A stretch of DNA of 22,481 bases from Gemmatimonadota bacterium. Its GTDB lineage: Bacteria; Gemmatimonadota; Gemmatimonadetes; Gemmatimonadales; GWC2-71-9. The translations under genes were made by a program, and so were the position numbers. Within the stretch, counting starts at the first letter, position 1; each line of letters opens with the position of its first letter. The notes under the pieces were generated by a model. It searched no databases and was not told the origin of the DNA. It was given only the letters and a program-made list of their open reading frames with translations. This document shows positions 6,636-16,636 of the stretch, piece by piece. The DNA lies in contig QHUF01000243.1 of assembly GCA_003221075.1 (NCBI GenBank), forward strand, positions 1 to 22,481, written 5' to 3'.

Positions 6636-7886
6636 ATGCATAAACAAAACAACGGCCGTCCCGGCACCGGTCCCCTCGTCGTGCTCGCCTATTCGGGCGG
6701 GCTCGATACCTCCGCCATCGTCCCCTGGCTGCGCGAAACGTACGGCGCGCGCGTCGTCTGCTACGCCGCCGATGTGGGGCAGGGGCTCGGCGAGCTCGAC
6801 GGCCTGATCGCCAAGGCCAAACGCTCCGGTGCCGAAGACTGCATCATCGAAGACCTCCGCGAAGAGTTCGTGCGGGACTTCGTTTTCCCCACGCTGCGCG
6901 CCGGCGCCGTCTACGCGCGGACCTACCTGCTCGGCACGTCGATGGCGCGCCCGATCACGGCGGCGCACCAGGTCGCCGTGGCGCAGCGGCTCGGCGCGGA
7001 CGCCGTCGCGCACGGCTGCACCGGCAAAGGCAACGACCAGGTCCGCTTCGAGCTGACGTACGCCGCGCTCGCTCCGGAGCTGCAGATCATCGCGCCGTGG
7101 CGCGAATGGAAATTCCAGGGCCGCGAAGATCTCATTGCCTACGTGCACGCGAAGGGCGTGCCGGTACAGGCGACCGCCGAGAAACCGTATTCCACCGACC
7201 GCAACCTGTGGCACTGCTCGCACGAGGGCGGCATCCTCGAGGATCCGTCACAAGAAGCGCCCGAGCACATCTTTGTCATGACGAAGAATCCGCTCGAGGC
7301 GCCGGATGCGCCTGTCGTCGTGTCGATCGGTTTTGAGGAAGGCAATCCAGTCAGTCTTGACGCTGTTCCCTGCGGTCCAGTCGAGCTCCTCGAACAACTC
7401 AACGAAATCGCGGGCGAGCACGGCGTCGGCCGCGCCGACGTCGTCGAGGACCGCCTCGTCGGGATGAAGTCGCGGGGTGTCTATGAGACACCGGGTGGCA
7501 CTCTGCTCTATGCCGCACACCGCGAGCTGGAACAGATGGTCCTCGATCGCCGGACGCTACGAATGAAGGACGAGCTGGCGCTGCGCTACGCGGACTTGGT
7601 GTACGACGGCCGCTGGTGGACGCCGGAGCGCGAAGCGCTCGACGCGCTCGTCACGGCGACCCAGAAGAACGTCACCGGCACCGTGAAGTTGAAGCTGTTC
7701 AAGGGCAACGTGATCGTCGCCGGCCGCGAGAGCCCCTTCGCGCTCTACCAGCCGTCGTACGCGACGTTCGGCAAGGACAACGTCTATAACCAGAAGGACG
7801 CCGAGGGCTTCATCCGGCTGTACGGACTCGCCAGCAGAATCGCCGCGGGTCTGAACGCCGAGCGCACGGATGTCCCAGCAAGCTGA
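6636..7886 (+). CDS. argG: Argininosuccinate synthase
   Basis: Condenses citrulline and aspartate with ATP to argininosuccinate, the penultimate step of arginine synthesis in the cytoplasm. The 416-aa length is typical. The N-type ATP pyrophosphatase P-loop is AYSGGLDTS (18-26). Other conserved blocks are YAADVGQG, TSMARPITAAHQVAVA, HGCTGKGNDQVRFE, WREWKFQGREDLIAY, and GRESPFALY near the C-terminus. ATG 6636 follows the predicted promoter and operator with almost no leader. The next gene, argH, starts 17 bases before the argG stop, so the two are probably translationally coupled. Expression is likely repressed by ArgR when arginine is abundant. Confidence 0.97.
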   Translation: MHKQNNGRPGTGPLVVLAYSGGLDTSAIVPWLRETYGARVVCYAADVGQGLGELDGLIAKAKRSGAEDCIIEDLREEFVRDFVFPTLRAGAVYARTYLLGTSMARPITAAHQVAVAQRLGADAVAHGCTGKGNDQVRFELTYAALAPELQIIAPWREWKFQGREDLIAYVHAKGVPVQATAEKPYSTDRNLWHCSHEGGILEDPSQEAPEHIFVMTKNPLEAPDAPVVVSIGFEEGNPVSLDAVPCGPVELLEQLNEIAGEHGVGRADVVEDRLVGMKSRGVYETPGGTLLYAAHRELEQMVLDRRTLRMKDELALRYADLVYDGRWWTPEREALDALVTATQKNVTGTVKLKLFKGNVIVAGRESPFALYQPSYATFGKDNVYNQKDAEGFIRLYGLASRIAAGLNAERTDVPAS

Positions 7887-9270
7887 TACGCATCACATGT
7901 GGGGGGGGCGCTTCGCGCTTGGTCCGAGCGAAGCGCTCGATGCTTTAAACCGCAGTCTTCCCGTCGATCATCGGCTCTGGCCGCAGGATGTCGCCGCGAG
8001 CAAGGCGTGGGTGCACGCCCTCTGTCACGCCGGCGTGGTGACTCCCAGTGAAGAAGCGCAACTCCTCGGCGGCCTCGATCGCGTCGCCGACAAGCTCGCC
8101 GACGGCGCCGCGGTCGGCGCCCCCGATGAAGACGTGCACACCCTCGTCGAGCGCCTGCTCTACGCCGAGGTTGGCGCGGTCGCGGGAAAGCTGCACACGG
8201 GCCGCTCGCGCAACGATCAGGTGGCCACCGATCTCCGCCTCTGGACTCTGAACGCGATCGACGAGCTGGATTCCGGCGTGACCGCTCTCGGCCGCGCACT
8301 GGTCACGAGAGCCACGGATGGCCTGGACGCCATCCTTCCAGGCTACACCCACGGCCAGCGCGCGCAGCCGGTGCGGTGGGCCTACGTGTTGCTCGCGCAC
8401 GCATGGCCGCTGGTGCGCGACCGCCAGCGGCTCGCCGATGCGCGCCGCCGCACGGCCGAGATGCCGTTGGGCTCGGGCGCACTCGCCGGCTCCGGGTTTC
8501 CGGTCGACCGCGTCCTGCTGAAAGAAGCGCTCGGCTTCCGGATGATCTCTGCCAACGCGCTCGACGCGACCGGTGACCGCGACTTTGTCGCCGACGTGCT
8601 GTTCGCCATCGCGCTCGTCGGCACGCATCTGTCGCGCCTGGGCTCGGAGCTCATCACGTACGCGAGCGGCGAGTACGCCTTTATCACGCTCGCAGACGCC
8701 TTCAGTACCGGTTCCAGCCTCATGCCGCAAAAACGAAATCCGGACGTGTTCGAGCTGGCGCGCGGCAAGGCAGGGCGGGTGTTGGGCGATCTGGTCGCGC
8801 TGCTCACGACGCTGAAAGGGATTCCCGCCGGGTATCAGAAGGATCTGCAGGAAGACAAGGCGTTGCTGTTCGACGCGTGCGACACGTTGGCGACGGTCCT
8901 CCCGGCGGTTACCGGAGCGATCGATACCCTCACGGTGAATGCCGAGCGCATGGCTGGTGCGTTCGATCCCGCGATGCGGGCCACAGATCTCGCGGATCTG
9001 CTCGTCGAGGCTGGCGTCCCATTCCGTGAAAGTCACGGATTGATCGGCAGATTGGTGCGTGCGGCCGAGCAGGCCGGCGTGACGCTCGACAAGGTGCCTG
9101 CCAAAGTGGCGACCGAGATCCATCCGGCGCTGGGACCGGCACTGGCGCAGTTGGGCAGCTGGGAGCAAAGCGTGGAAAGCCGTGCCACACCTGGAGGTGC
9201 CTCGCGTGCCTCAGTTGAGTCGCAAATAGACGAGTTACGACGCGCGTTTCAGCCCGCAGCGAGCTCGTAA
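7870..9270 (+). CDS. argH: Argininosuccinate lyase
   Basis: Cleaves argininosuccinate to arginine and fumarate, the last step of arginine synthesis. It is a homotetramer of the fumarase/aspartase superfamily. The 466-aa length is normal. The N-terminal MWGGRF motif follows a short lead-in. The family blocks HTGRSRNDQVATDLRLW, PGYTHGQRAQPV and the superfamily signature GSSLMPQKRNPD (about residues 280-291, with the catalytic Ser on the mobile loop) are all present. ATG 7870 overlaps the argG end by 17 bases in another frame. An internal ATG at 7897, directly before WGGRF, is a possible alternative start. The last roughly 30 residues, rich in Ala and Ser, look like a divergent tail. Confidence 0.97.
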   Translation: MSQQADTHHMWGGRFALGPSEALDALNRSLPVDHRLWPQDVAASKAWVHALCHAGVVTPSEEAQLLGGLDRVADKLADGAAVGAPDEDVHTLVERLLYAEVGAVAGKLHTGRSRNDQVATDLRLWTLNAIDELDSGVTALGRALVTRATDGLDAILPGYTHGQRAQPVRWAYVLLAHAWPLVRDRQRLADARRRTAEMPLGSGALAGSGFPVDRVLLKEALGFRMISANALDATGDRDFVADVLFAIALVGTHLSRLGSELITYASGEYAFITLADAFSTGSSLMPQKRNPDVFELARGKAGRVLGDLVALLTTLKGIPAGYQKDLQEDKALLFDACDTLATVLPAVTGAIDTLTVNAERMAGAFDPAMRATDLADLLVEAGVPFRESHGLIGRLVRAAEQAGVTLDKVPAKVATEIHPALGPALAQLGSWEQSVESRATPGGASRASVESQIDELRRAFQPAASS

Positions 9271-9314
9271 ATCCCTCACTTGCTGTAAGTTGCTGGTCGG
9301 TATTAGCATATCGC

Positions 9315-9863
9315 ATGCGCTGCCTAGCCCTCAATGCCTCGTTCGAGCCGCTGACCATGGTGCCGGTGCGCCGGGCGCTGCGATTGGTTATTGACGGCAA
9401 GGCTGAGGTCGTCGAAGCCGAAGGCACGCCAGTCCATAGCGAACGACTCGCGGTCCCACGTCCCGCGGTCATCCGACTCGTTCGCTTTGTCCACGTCCCG
9501 CGCCGCTTCCGCCGCCAAGTCACCAACACGTTCCTGTTTGCTCGCGACAACTACCGCTGCCAGTTCTGCGGCCGCTCGCAACAGGAGCTGCGGCAGCGCG
9601 AGTGCCTGACGCGCGATCATCTCGTGCCCCTCTCGCGGGGTGGCACGAATGCCTGGACGAACGTCCTGACCGCCTGCTCGAGCTGCAACACCCGCAAGGG
9701 CAACCTGCTGCCCGAGGAAGTGGGCATGCATCCGCTGCGCGCGCCTCACGAGCCGCACTTCGTGCACCTCGCGTGGGCCGTGCGCCGCCTGACGCGGACG
9801 CAGGCGAAGTACATCCGGCTCTTCTACGGAGCCGATGTGCTGGCGACTCTCGAGGCGCTCTAG
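9315..9863 (+). CDS. HNH endonuclease family protein
   Basis: A 182-aa protein with an HNH (His-Me finger) nuclease domain framed by two CxxC zinc knuckles: C82-QF-C85 and C121-SS-C124. The catalytic region is LTRDHLVPLSRGG (D101-H102), followed by NVLTACSSCNTRKGN. The first 60 residues (MRCLALNASFEPL, then VIDGKAEVVE) are typical of a widespread chromosomal HNH family usually found alone and without a restriction partner. I therefore do not call it a defence or homing enzyme. Its biological role is unknown to me. Weak promoter-like sequence (TTGCTG at 9280, then AT-rich sequence to 9310) lies in the 44-base gap after argH. Its stop (TAG) shares one base with the GTG start of the next gene. 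Confidence 0.85.
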   Translation: MRCLALNASFEPLTMVPVRRALRLVIDGKAEVVEAEGTPVHSERLAVPRPAVIRLVRFVHVPRRFRRQVTNTFLFARDNYRCQFCGRSQQELRQRECLTRDHLVPLSRGGTNAWTNVLTACSSCNTRKGNLLPEEVGMHPLRAPHEPHFVHLAWAVRRLTRTQAKYIRLFYGADVLATLEAL

Positions 9864-10261
9864 TGGCCAAGACGCCCTGGGTGGTGGCAGGCGTGGGCAT
9901 AGCCGCGCTCGTCGGATTCGTCTTCCTGACCAAGCCGGCCTCTGGCTCGATTCATCCGACGCCCCGGCACGGCATCACCGCCGCGAAGATCCTCCCCGAC
10001 TTTGCGATTCCGAAGAATCCCGGTGCGATGGAAGCGTACGCGGCGGCGCGGCGGGCCGCCCCCACGCTCGACGGCGTGTATTGCCACTGCGACTGCTCGA
10101 AGCACGCGGGGCACCGCTCGTTGCTCACGTGTTTCGAGTCCAATCACGGCGCGTACTGCGACATCTGCATGGGTGAAGCGATGCTGGCGAGTGGGATGGC
10201 GGCGCGCGGTCAGTCACTGATGGACATTCGCGCCGCTATTGACCGCCAGTTCGGAACGTAG
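9863..10261 (+). CDS. Membrane-anchored Cys/His-rich small protein (PCYCGC-like)
   Basis: A 132-aa protein with one hydrophobic segment (about residues 6-22) after a short n-region, so it is a membrane-anchored or exported protein. The mature part holds a dense metal-ligand-like motif: C74-x-C-x-C78, H81, H84, C90 in TCF, H95, C99 and C102 (CDIC). This resembles the PCYCGC family of exported proteins (CYCGC, GH, CF, CDIC). The pattern suggests binding of a metal ion or disulfides outside the cytoplasm; no function is established. GTG 9863 overlaps the HNH stop, so the two are co-translated. The last 26 bases overlap the convergent DUF4390 gene. Confidence 0.7.
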   Translation: MAKTPWVVAGVGIAALVGFVFLTKPASGSIHPTPRHGITAAKILPDFAIPKNPGAMEAYAAARRAAPTLDGVYCHCDCSKHAGHRSLLTCFESNHGAYCDICMGEAMLASGMAARGQSLMDIRAAIDRQFGT

Positions 10262-10865
10262 GACTCCGCGCCTCGAGCCGCAGACGCGGTAATCCGGCCA
10301 GCCGTACCAACACGCGCTGCGCTCCGCGCGCGAGCGCTGCACCAAAATTTCCTTCGCCGGACACCGCGGGACCGACGTCCCCCGACAGCCAGCGGGACAA
10401 CTCTTGGAGATCGGTGTCGTTGAGCGTCGTGACTTCGAGCCGCGCGACGAAGTAGTAGCGCCCGCTTGAGGTGCTGGTGGGGCGGATCGTCACGGTGTAC
10501 GGAATGTCGAGCGCCGCGGCCAACTCGTCCGGCGTCGCGAACCGGCTGACGGCGCCGCCCTGGCGGATGAGGACGAAGTCGTCGGCGAGCGGATCGTTGC
10601 GCGCGACGGCATCCCAGCTGACTTCGCGCACGAACTGATCGAACCAGCCGGCGCGCACGCGCCACAGCTCGAGCCGGTAGTGCAGCCGCAGCGGGAAACC
10701 CGAGCGCATCAGCCCGACGAACTTGCCGTCGGCCAACAGGCCCGTGCTCCGCACGCGCGGGATGTTGGTCTGCAGCGTGACGGTAAGAGTGGGCGACTGG
10801 GCGGCCCCCACCTGCGGCGTGAGGGGGGAGGCCAGGGCAATGGCCGCCCACAAAAGCACGCGCAC
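10236..10865 (-). CDS. Exported DUF4390-like protein
   Basis: A 209-aa protein with an N-terminal signal peptide (about 1-22, ending VGAAQS). The body resembles DUF4390: LRLHYRLELWR, WFDQFVREVSWDAV, FVLIRQGG, FATPDELAAAL, then GRYYFVARLEVTTLN and LSRWLSGD. The family has no known biochemical role. In betaproteobacteria it is recalled to sit next to NtrY/NtrX-like sensor/regulator genes, and here it lies in the same unit as such a pair. GTG (10863-10865) follows the barrel gene's stop by one base. The 3' end overlaps the convergent Cys-rich gene by 26 bases. Confidence 0.65.
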   Translation of the reverse strand: MRVLLWAAIALASPLTPQVGAAQSPTLTVTLQTNIPRVRSTGLLADGKFVGLMRSGFPLRLHYRLELWRVRAGWFDQFVREVSWDAVARNDPLADDFVLIRQGGAVSRFATPDELAAALDIPYTVTIRPTSTSSGRYYFVARLEVTTLNDTDLQELSRWLSGDVGPAVSGEGNFGAALARGAQRVLVRLAGLPRLRLEARSPTFRTGGQ

Positions 10866-10866
10866 G

Positions 10867-12602
10867 CTAGAACCGGTGATCGAGCCGGACCGTCAGGCGC
10901 AGTCGTTCGCCGGTAGTGACCGCCTTGGCTGTGTAGACGCCGAATCCACCCCAATCGACGCCCAGCCCCACATCCACGAGCCAGTTGTCGAACCGCGGGA
11001 TCCGCCCCGCCGGGAGGCGGTTCGGCCCGTTGCCGACGAGCCACGCCTGGCCCGCGTCCGCGAAGACCACGACGTCGAGTCCTTCGAGCCAGAAGAACCG
11101 AGGGTTTCCACTCCCTTCCTCGCGATCCGGCTTCTCCTCCTTCCACGGATTGTAGCTCCAGTTCAGCTTCACGTGCCCGCGGTACTCGGTCTGGAACGCA
11201 ATCACCCGATCGCACGCGGCGACGCGCGCGTCCGTGAACGCCGGATCGGTGAAGGCGTTGTTGCACGCGGTGGAGCGAAACGGATGGCCGGGCATCGGAT
11301 CGGGGCCGCCGAGCGAGAGCCGACGCTGCAGCGGCAGCGGGTCGCCGCCCACCCAGCCGCCGCCGACCAGCCGGACGTTGATGCGACCCGACGGACTGAT
11401 GCGGGCGTAGTGCCGAATGTCGAAAAACATGCGGTCGAAGTGGTAGGCACCGCTCGAAATCGAGTCGCGCACGCTCGCCGGCACACCGGTGTGGGGCACG
11501 ACGTCGGAGCTCCGCGAATCCTCGAGCGTCGCCCGCACCAGCCAGCCCGAGGTCGGTTCCTCCGGATCGTTGCGGGCGTCCAGCACGCCGCCCGCGGCGA
11601 TCGTCGTGAAATGGCCTTCATCGATGGGCGGGTTGGGACGCCAAATCTCAGAGTTCCGGAACACGGTCCACGGATCCTGGTTGGCGACGCCCGTCTGCCA
11701 CTCGCGGCGCAGCTCGAGCGACAGGGCGATCTGCTTCTCCGGCTGCACGAAGGCGCGCGCCGCCCATCCCTTATTGAGGAAGTAGTCGCGATAGTCGCGC
11801 CCGAAGAGAAACGCGCCCCACCCGATCTCGGCGTTGTGCAGGCCCCAATCCTCGACCGGCGACACCACGTCGAATGCGCGGAGACCGAAGCCGACGGGCC
11901 GGATGTCACCCGACCGCAGCTCGCCGCGGAACATGTAGCCGAGATCGCTGCGCTTGTCCGAGAGATCGCCGGCCGACCGAAACACCCCGAGCGCGTCCAC
12001 GCGCATTCGGAAGTTCTGCTGCAGCTTCCAATCGAACAGCGGGCCGAACACGATCGGCAGTCCTTCGACGCGGTTGAACGTCCCGCCTGTGGCGATTGTC
12101 AGCGACGAGCGCGAATCCGCGTCGCCCCACGAGACGTGCGCGCCGGGGTTGAAGAGCCGGCGCCGCAGATTGGGCGCATAGACCAGCTCGTCGCCTTCGT
12201 GGCGAAGGCGAAAGAGCAGAGGTTCACGGTACTGGCGGACCTCGCCGCCGATGCGTGCCTTGGCGGTGTCGTCGACGATTCCGCCGACGACGATCACGTT
12301 GCCGGTCACCTCGGCGCCCGCGTCGAAGAGCAGGTCGCCGTTGATCACGACGAGCGTGCCCTGCAGGCGCCCCGCGATTACCACAGGCCCGTTGCGGACC
12401 GCCACGTTGCCGCGCCACTCGTTGCCGCGCGGCAGCCGCGTGCGGCCGACGAGCCGCGTGGTCCCCGGGTCGTTGTAGAAGCGGATGACTTCCTCGGACA
12501 CGACTCGCGGCAGCGCCCGCGCTTCGAGCGTCGCGCTCGAGCTGTCCGGATGGATCACGATCGTCGTGTCCTGCACGGTTGCCAGTACTAACAGCAGAGT
12601 GA

Positions 12603-12606
<4 letters not shown>
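10867..12606 (-). CDS. Outer-membrane D15/Omp85-like barrel with N-terminal bactofilin-like repeats
   Basis: A 579-aa exported protein. A short hydrophobic signal (MITLLLVLATVQDTT) is followed by a stretch at about 65-110 of alternating Gly/Val repeats (RGNVAVRNGPVVIAG, then GTLVVINGDLLFDAG, then TGNVIVVGGIVDD). This looks like a small beta-helix of bactofilin type. From about residue 150 the sequence has amphipathic beta-strands, and near the end it carries a D15-type pattern (LDVVVFADAGQAW, VDVGLGVDWGGFG, LRLTVRLDHRF) with a terminal Phe typical of BAM-inserted barrels. I see no classical POTRA repeats. Cys pairs (CNN, AACD) may form a loop disulfide. ATG 12604-12606 overlaps the regulator's stop (ATGA). 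The in-frame upstream extension lies inside the regulator gene and is not credible. Confidence 0.75.
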
Positions 12607-13981
<1,375 letters not shown>

Positions 13982-13985
<4 letters not shown>

Positions 13986-15196
13986 GAGATGGGGATGAAG
14001 GACGGGGGAGGAGGGAAAACGATCGCAAATGTCGCTCCACCACCCGGAGTCTCGCTCACGCTGATCGTCCCGCGGTGAGCCTCGAGCGTGACGCGGACCA
14101 GCGCGAGGCCGAGGCCGGTGCCGTCGTCCTTCGTGGTGAAGTAGGGCTCGAACACGCGCTGCCGCAGCTCGGCGGGGATGCCGGGACCGTGGTCGGCAAT
14201 CGTGACGGCGAGCCCGGCGCCGTCGCCCGTCACCGTGACGTCGATGGCACCGCGCCCGTTCATCGCCTCGGCGGCATTGCGGTAGAGGTTGGCGAAGGCG
14301 CGACGCAGCGGCTCGTAGTGGCCAAACAGCGAGCGAGGTCCTCCATTCGCGTCCACGGTGACGCGCACGCCATCGGGGACGCCTGTGCGCCCTAGCTCTT
14401 CGAGCAGCTCGACGAGATCGACTTCGCTTTGCGGCCCTTCCGCCAGCCGCCCGAACTCCGAGAACTCCTTCGCGAGCCGTTCCAAACGATCGGTCTCGGC
14501 CTCGAGTACCTGGATCGCGGTGTCCGTCCGACCGTCCAACCGTCCGACCGTCCGACGCATTTGATCCAGCGCAATGCGCATCGACGTTAGCGGATTCTTG
14601 ATCTCGTGCGCCACGCGACGCGCCACTTCGCGGAACGCACGCAACCGCTCGGCCTCCAGCTCGCGGTCCCGGGCGGCGGCGAGCGCGCCAGCCAGCTCGC
14701 GCAATGCCTGCCGCAACGCTTCGAACTCCGGAGCACCCCGCATCAGCGCGCCGATCGGCAGCGGCTCGTGGCGGCGGATCAGCTGCGTCCAGCCGACCAG
14801 CTCGTCGATCGGACGTGAGAGCTGGCGCGACAGGTGGCCCGCGAGGTTGACGGCCGCGTAGAGCACGGCGGCGCCGAGCAGCAGGATGACCACGGCAAAA
14901 CCGGCTGTGTAATAGCGCAGGAACGTTTCGGCGCGGCGTGCCAGACTCACCGAGGCCGAGACTTCGTCGAAATGGTGGTGCAACAACGCGCGCTCGCGCA
15001 CCGTGAGGTGCAGCGTATCCACTCCCTCGAGCAGCGAGCGGGCGGTTGCGGCGACGCGCTCGGTGGAAGCGCGGGCGCCGGCGGCGGGCAGTAGCCGCCG
15101 GATCGAGAGCACCCAGCCGGCCACCGCCAGCACCGTCGGCACCACGGTCATGACGACGAGGATGACGAAGATTCGCCGTCTGAAAGGAAGCGCCAT
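13982..15196 (-). CDS. Membrane sensor histidine kinase (NtrY/NtrB-like)
   Basis: A 404-aa kinase with two transmembrane segments (about 8-31 and 97-119) bounding a roughly 65-residue periplasmic sensor region that has no recognisable fold. A HAMP-like linker follows (LSRPIDELVGWTQLI). The dimerisation helix has the phospho-acceptor H197 in VARRVAHEIKNPLTSMR, and the ATPase domain has N306 (NLYRNAAEA), DHGPG (335-339) and GTGLGLAL (359-366). The partner is the sigma-54 activator encoded immediately downstream. The ATG at 15194-15196 is preferred because it begins the n-region of the first helix. An upstream in-frame ATG at 15262 would add a polar 22-residue stretch across the promoter. Octamer repeats (14523-14554) encode part of the segment between the two dimerisation helices. 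Confidence 0.92.
14523..14554. repeat. Four tandem octamers NCCGTCCR inside the kinase gene
   Basis: On the plus strand the units read TCCGTCCG, ACCGTCCA, ACCGTCCG and ACCGTCCG. They are antisense to the kinase, whose protein reads RTVGRLDGRTDTA here. The same repeat type and copy number occur at 3889-3920 in an unrelated gene. Confidence 0.85.
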
Positions 15197-15206
15197 ATTT
15201 GCGGGC

Positions 15207-15235
15207 AATTTAGGGATTCGCTCGGCCTGTGACAA
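15207..15235 (-). promoter_or_regulatory. Predicted sigma-70-type promoter of the kinase operon
   Basis: On the minus strand, TTGTCA (15235-15230; 5 of 6 consensus) and TAAATT (15212-15207; 4 of 6) are separated by 17 bases. The -10 ends 10 bases before the kinase ATG, giving a leader of about 4 bases. It lies in the 64-base gap shared with the divergent YjbQ-like gene. Confidence 0.5.
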
Positions 15236-15260
15236 TTCGACACGGAGGGATGGGGGGTCC

Positions 15261-15680
15261 ATGAAGGCACATACGCACTATCTCTGGTTCAACACGAAGC
15301 AGCGCCAGGAGATCATCGACATTACCGGCGAGGTTGTGAAGGAGGTCGAGGTGAGCAAGGTGCGTGAAGGTTTTGTCCTCGTGAGCGCGATGCATATCTC
15401 CGCATCCGTATTCGTGAACGATCACGAGTCGGGATTGTGGGAGGACATCTTGAAGTGGCTGGAGGGGACGATTGCACCGTGGGATCCACGCCGCTATCGC
15501 CACAACGAGACCGGAGAAGACAACGCCGCCGCGCACCTTCGCAGTTTGACGATCGGTCACGAGGTGATCGTGCCGATCACGGCGGCGAAGCTGGATTTCG
15601 GGCCCTGGCAGCGCGTGTTTTATGGCGAGTGGGACGGGCAGCGGAAGAAGCGGGTAATCATCAAAGTTTTGGGAGAGTGA
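15261..15680 (+). CDS. YjbQ/UPF0047-family protein
   Basis: A 139-aa cytoplasmic protein of the YjbQ family. Recognisable features are the N-terminal strand (HYLWFNTKQRQEIIDITGEV), the segment GFVLVSAMHISASVFVNDHESGLWEDI, YRHNETGEDNAAAHLRSLTIGHEVIVPI, and the closing LDFGPWQRVFYGEWDGQRKKRVIIKVLGE. The conserved His, Asn and Glu residues form the family's putative metal and active site; a weak thiamin-phosphate synthase activity has been reported for members. Physiological role remains unclear. A purine-rich GGAGGG lies about 12 bases before ATG 15261. The gene is divergent from the kinase operon and starts a plus-strand run. Confidence 0.92.
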   Translation: MKAHTHYLWFNTKQRQEIIDITGEVVKEVEVSKVREGFVLVSAMHISASVFVNDHESGLWEDILKWLEGTIAPWDPRRYRHNETGEDNAAAHLRSLTIGHEVIVPITAAKLDFGPWQRVFYGEWDGQRKKRVIIKVLGE

Positions 15681-15686
15681 GGCGCC

Positions 15687-16100
15687 ATGACCGTACTTCT
15701 TCTTGCGGTATTGTTCTCGGCCAACGTGCAGGACGCAGACACCCGCGCGCTGCTCCGGCTCGAGGATGAGTGGGCGAGCGCACTGGTGAAGCGCGACTCG
15801 GTCGTCTTCAATCGTCTCCTCGCCCCCGGATTTGTGTATACCGAAGACGACCAAATGACGGATCGTGCAGCCGTGCTCCACTCGGTCGTGGCCGGCTCGG
15901 ACACGATCACCGCGGCGCACAACGAGGAGATGCAGGTGCACCGCTACGGTGCGGTCACGGCCGTGGTGACCGGATGGCTGGTTGTGCGAGGACGCGGTTC
16001 GAGCGGGGCGTTCGAGCGACGCTACCGCTTCACGGACACCTGGGTGAAACGCGGTGGGCGCTGGCGGATCGTCGCCGCGCAGGACTACGTCGCACCCTGA
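15687..16100 (+). CDS. Exported NTF2-like (DUF4440/SnoaL-type) protein
   Basis: A 137-aa protein with a short hydrophobic signal (about residues 1-13) without an n-region positive charge, followed by a cone-shaped NTF2-like domain. Typical DUF4440 features are LLRLEDEWASALVKRDSVVFNRLLAPGFVYTEDD, the central strands (VHRYGAVTAVVTGWLVVRG), and the closing FTDTWVKRGGRWRIVAAQDY. The fold binds small hydrophobic ligands or acts as a simple hydrolase or isomerase; no specific function can be inferred. It starts 6 bases after the YjbQ-like gene, so the two are probably co-transcribed. Confidence 0.85.
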   Translation: MTVLLLAVLFSANVQDADTRALLRLEDEWASALVKRDSVVFNRLLAPGFVYTEDDQMTDRAAVLHSVVAGSDTITAAHNEEMQVHRYGAVTAVVTGWLVVRGRGSSGAFERRYRFTDTWVKRGGRWRIVAAQDYVAP

Positions 16101-16185
16101 TACGAACCGCGAGGTCTCGCTCCGGGCTTAATTCCGACCGATCGCTGCAACGCGGGTACGACAGGGAAACCAACCTGAGGCTCCA

Positions 16186-16620
16186 ATGCCAACGACTCAG
16201 GATCTGATCGCCAAAGCCAATGTCACGGTCGATGCCTCGCCAAGCGAGGTCTGGGCAGCGCTGGTGAGTCCCGCGGCCATCAAGCGGTACATGTTTGAAA
16301 CGGATGTCCGCTCCGATTGGAAGGAAGGCAGTCCGATCACGTGGTCGGGCGAATGGCAGGGCAAGCGGTATCAGGACAAGGGCAAGATTCTGCAGCTGAA
16401 ACCGGGGCGCTTGCTGCGGTACACGCACTTCAGCCCTCTCGCCGGTCCGCCGGACGCGCCCGAGAACTATCACACGGTCACGATCGAGCTCGCCGATGTC
16501 GGGGGGAAAACCAACGTGACGTTGTCACAGGAGAACAATTCCACCGAAGCGGCGCGCAAACACTCGGAGAAGAATTGGAGCGCGATGCTCGGGGCGCTGA
16601 AGAAGTTCGTCGAGAAATAG
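16186..16620 (+). CDS. SRPBCC / AHSA1-like (START-fold) protein
   Basis: A 144-aa cytoplasmic protein with a helix-grip fold. AKANVTVDASPSEVWAALVSPAAIKRYMF is the standard opening of AHSA1-like SRPBCC proteins. It is followed by WKEGSPITWSGEWQGKRYQDKGKILQLKPGRLLRYTHFSP and a C-terminal helix (EKNWSAMLGALKKFVEK). The family binds hydrophobic ligands in a central cavity and is often annotated after the Hsp90 ATPase activator, but bacterial members usually have no proven role. It starts 85 bases after the preceding gene. That gap holds no clear promoter or terminator. Confidence 0.88.
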   Translation: MPTTQDLIAKANVTVDASPSEVWAALVSPAAIKRYMFETDVRSDWKEGSPITWSGEWQGKRYQDKGKILQLKPGRLLRYTHFSPLAGPPDAPENYHTVTIELADVGGKTNVTLSQENNSTEAARKHSEKNWSAMLGALKKFVEK

Positions 16621-16636
16621 CGATCTTCATTTCCGG

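Noticed and set aside
6626..6643. Mini-frame M-H-P-Y-A-stop overlapping the argG start
   Set aside because: No ribosome site and it lies within the operator and -10 region; better explained as regulatory DNA.
7945..9168. 407-codon open frame antisense to argH
   Set aside because: Shadow of a clearly recognised argH; no start context or motif.
9315..9863. HNH gene as a homing endonuclease or restriction enzyme
   Set aside because: No intron, intein, methylase or flanking mobile features; the sequence matches a common standalone chromosomal HNH family.
10723..12591. 622-codon open frame on the plus strand antisense to the outer-membrane barrel gene
   Set aside because: Arg/His-rich mirror frame of a high-GC gene; the minus strand has a signal peptide, barrel pattern and operon overlaps.
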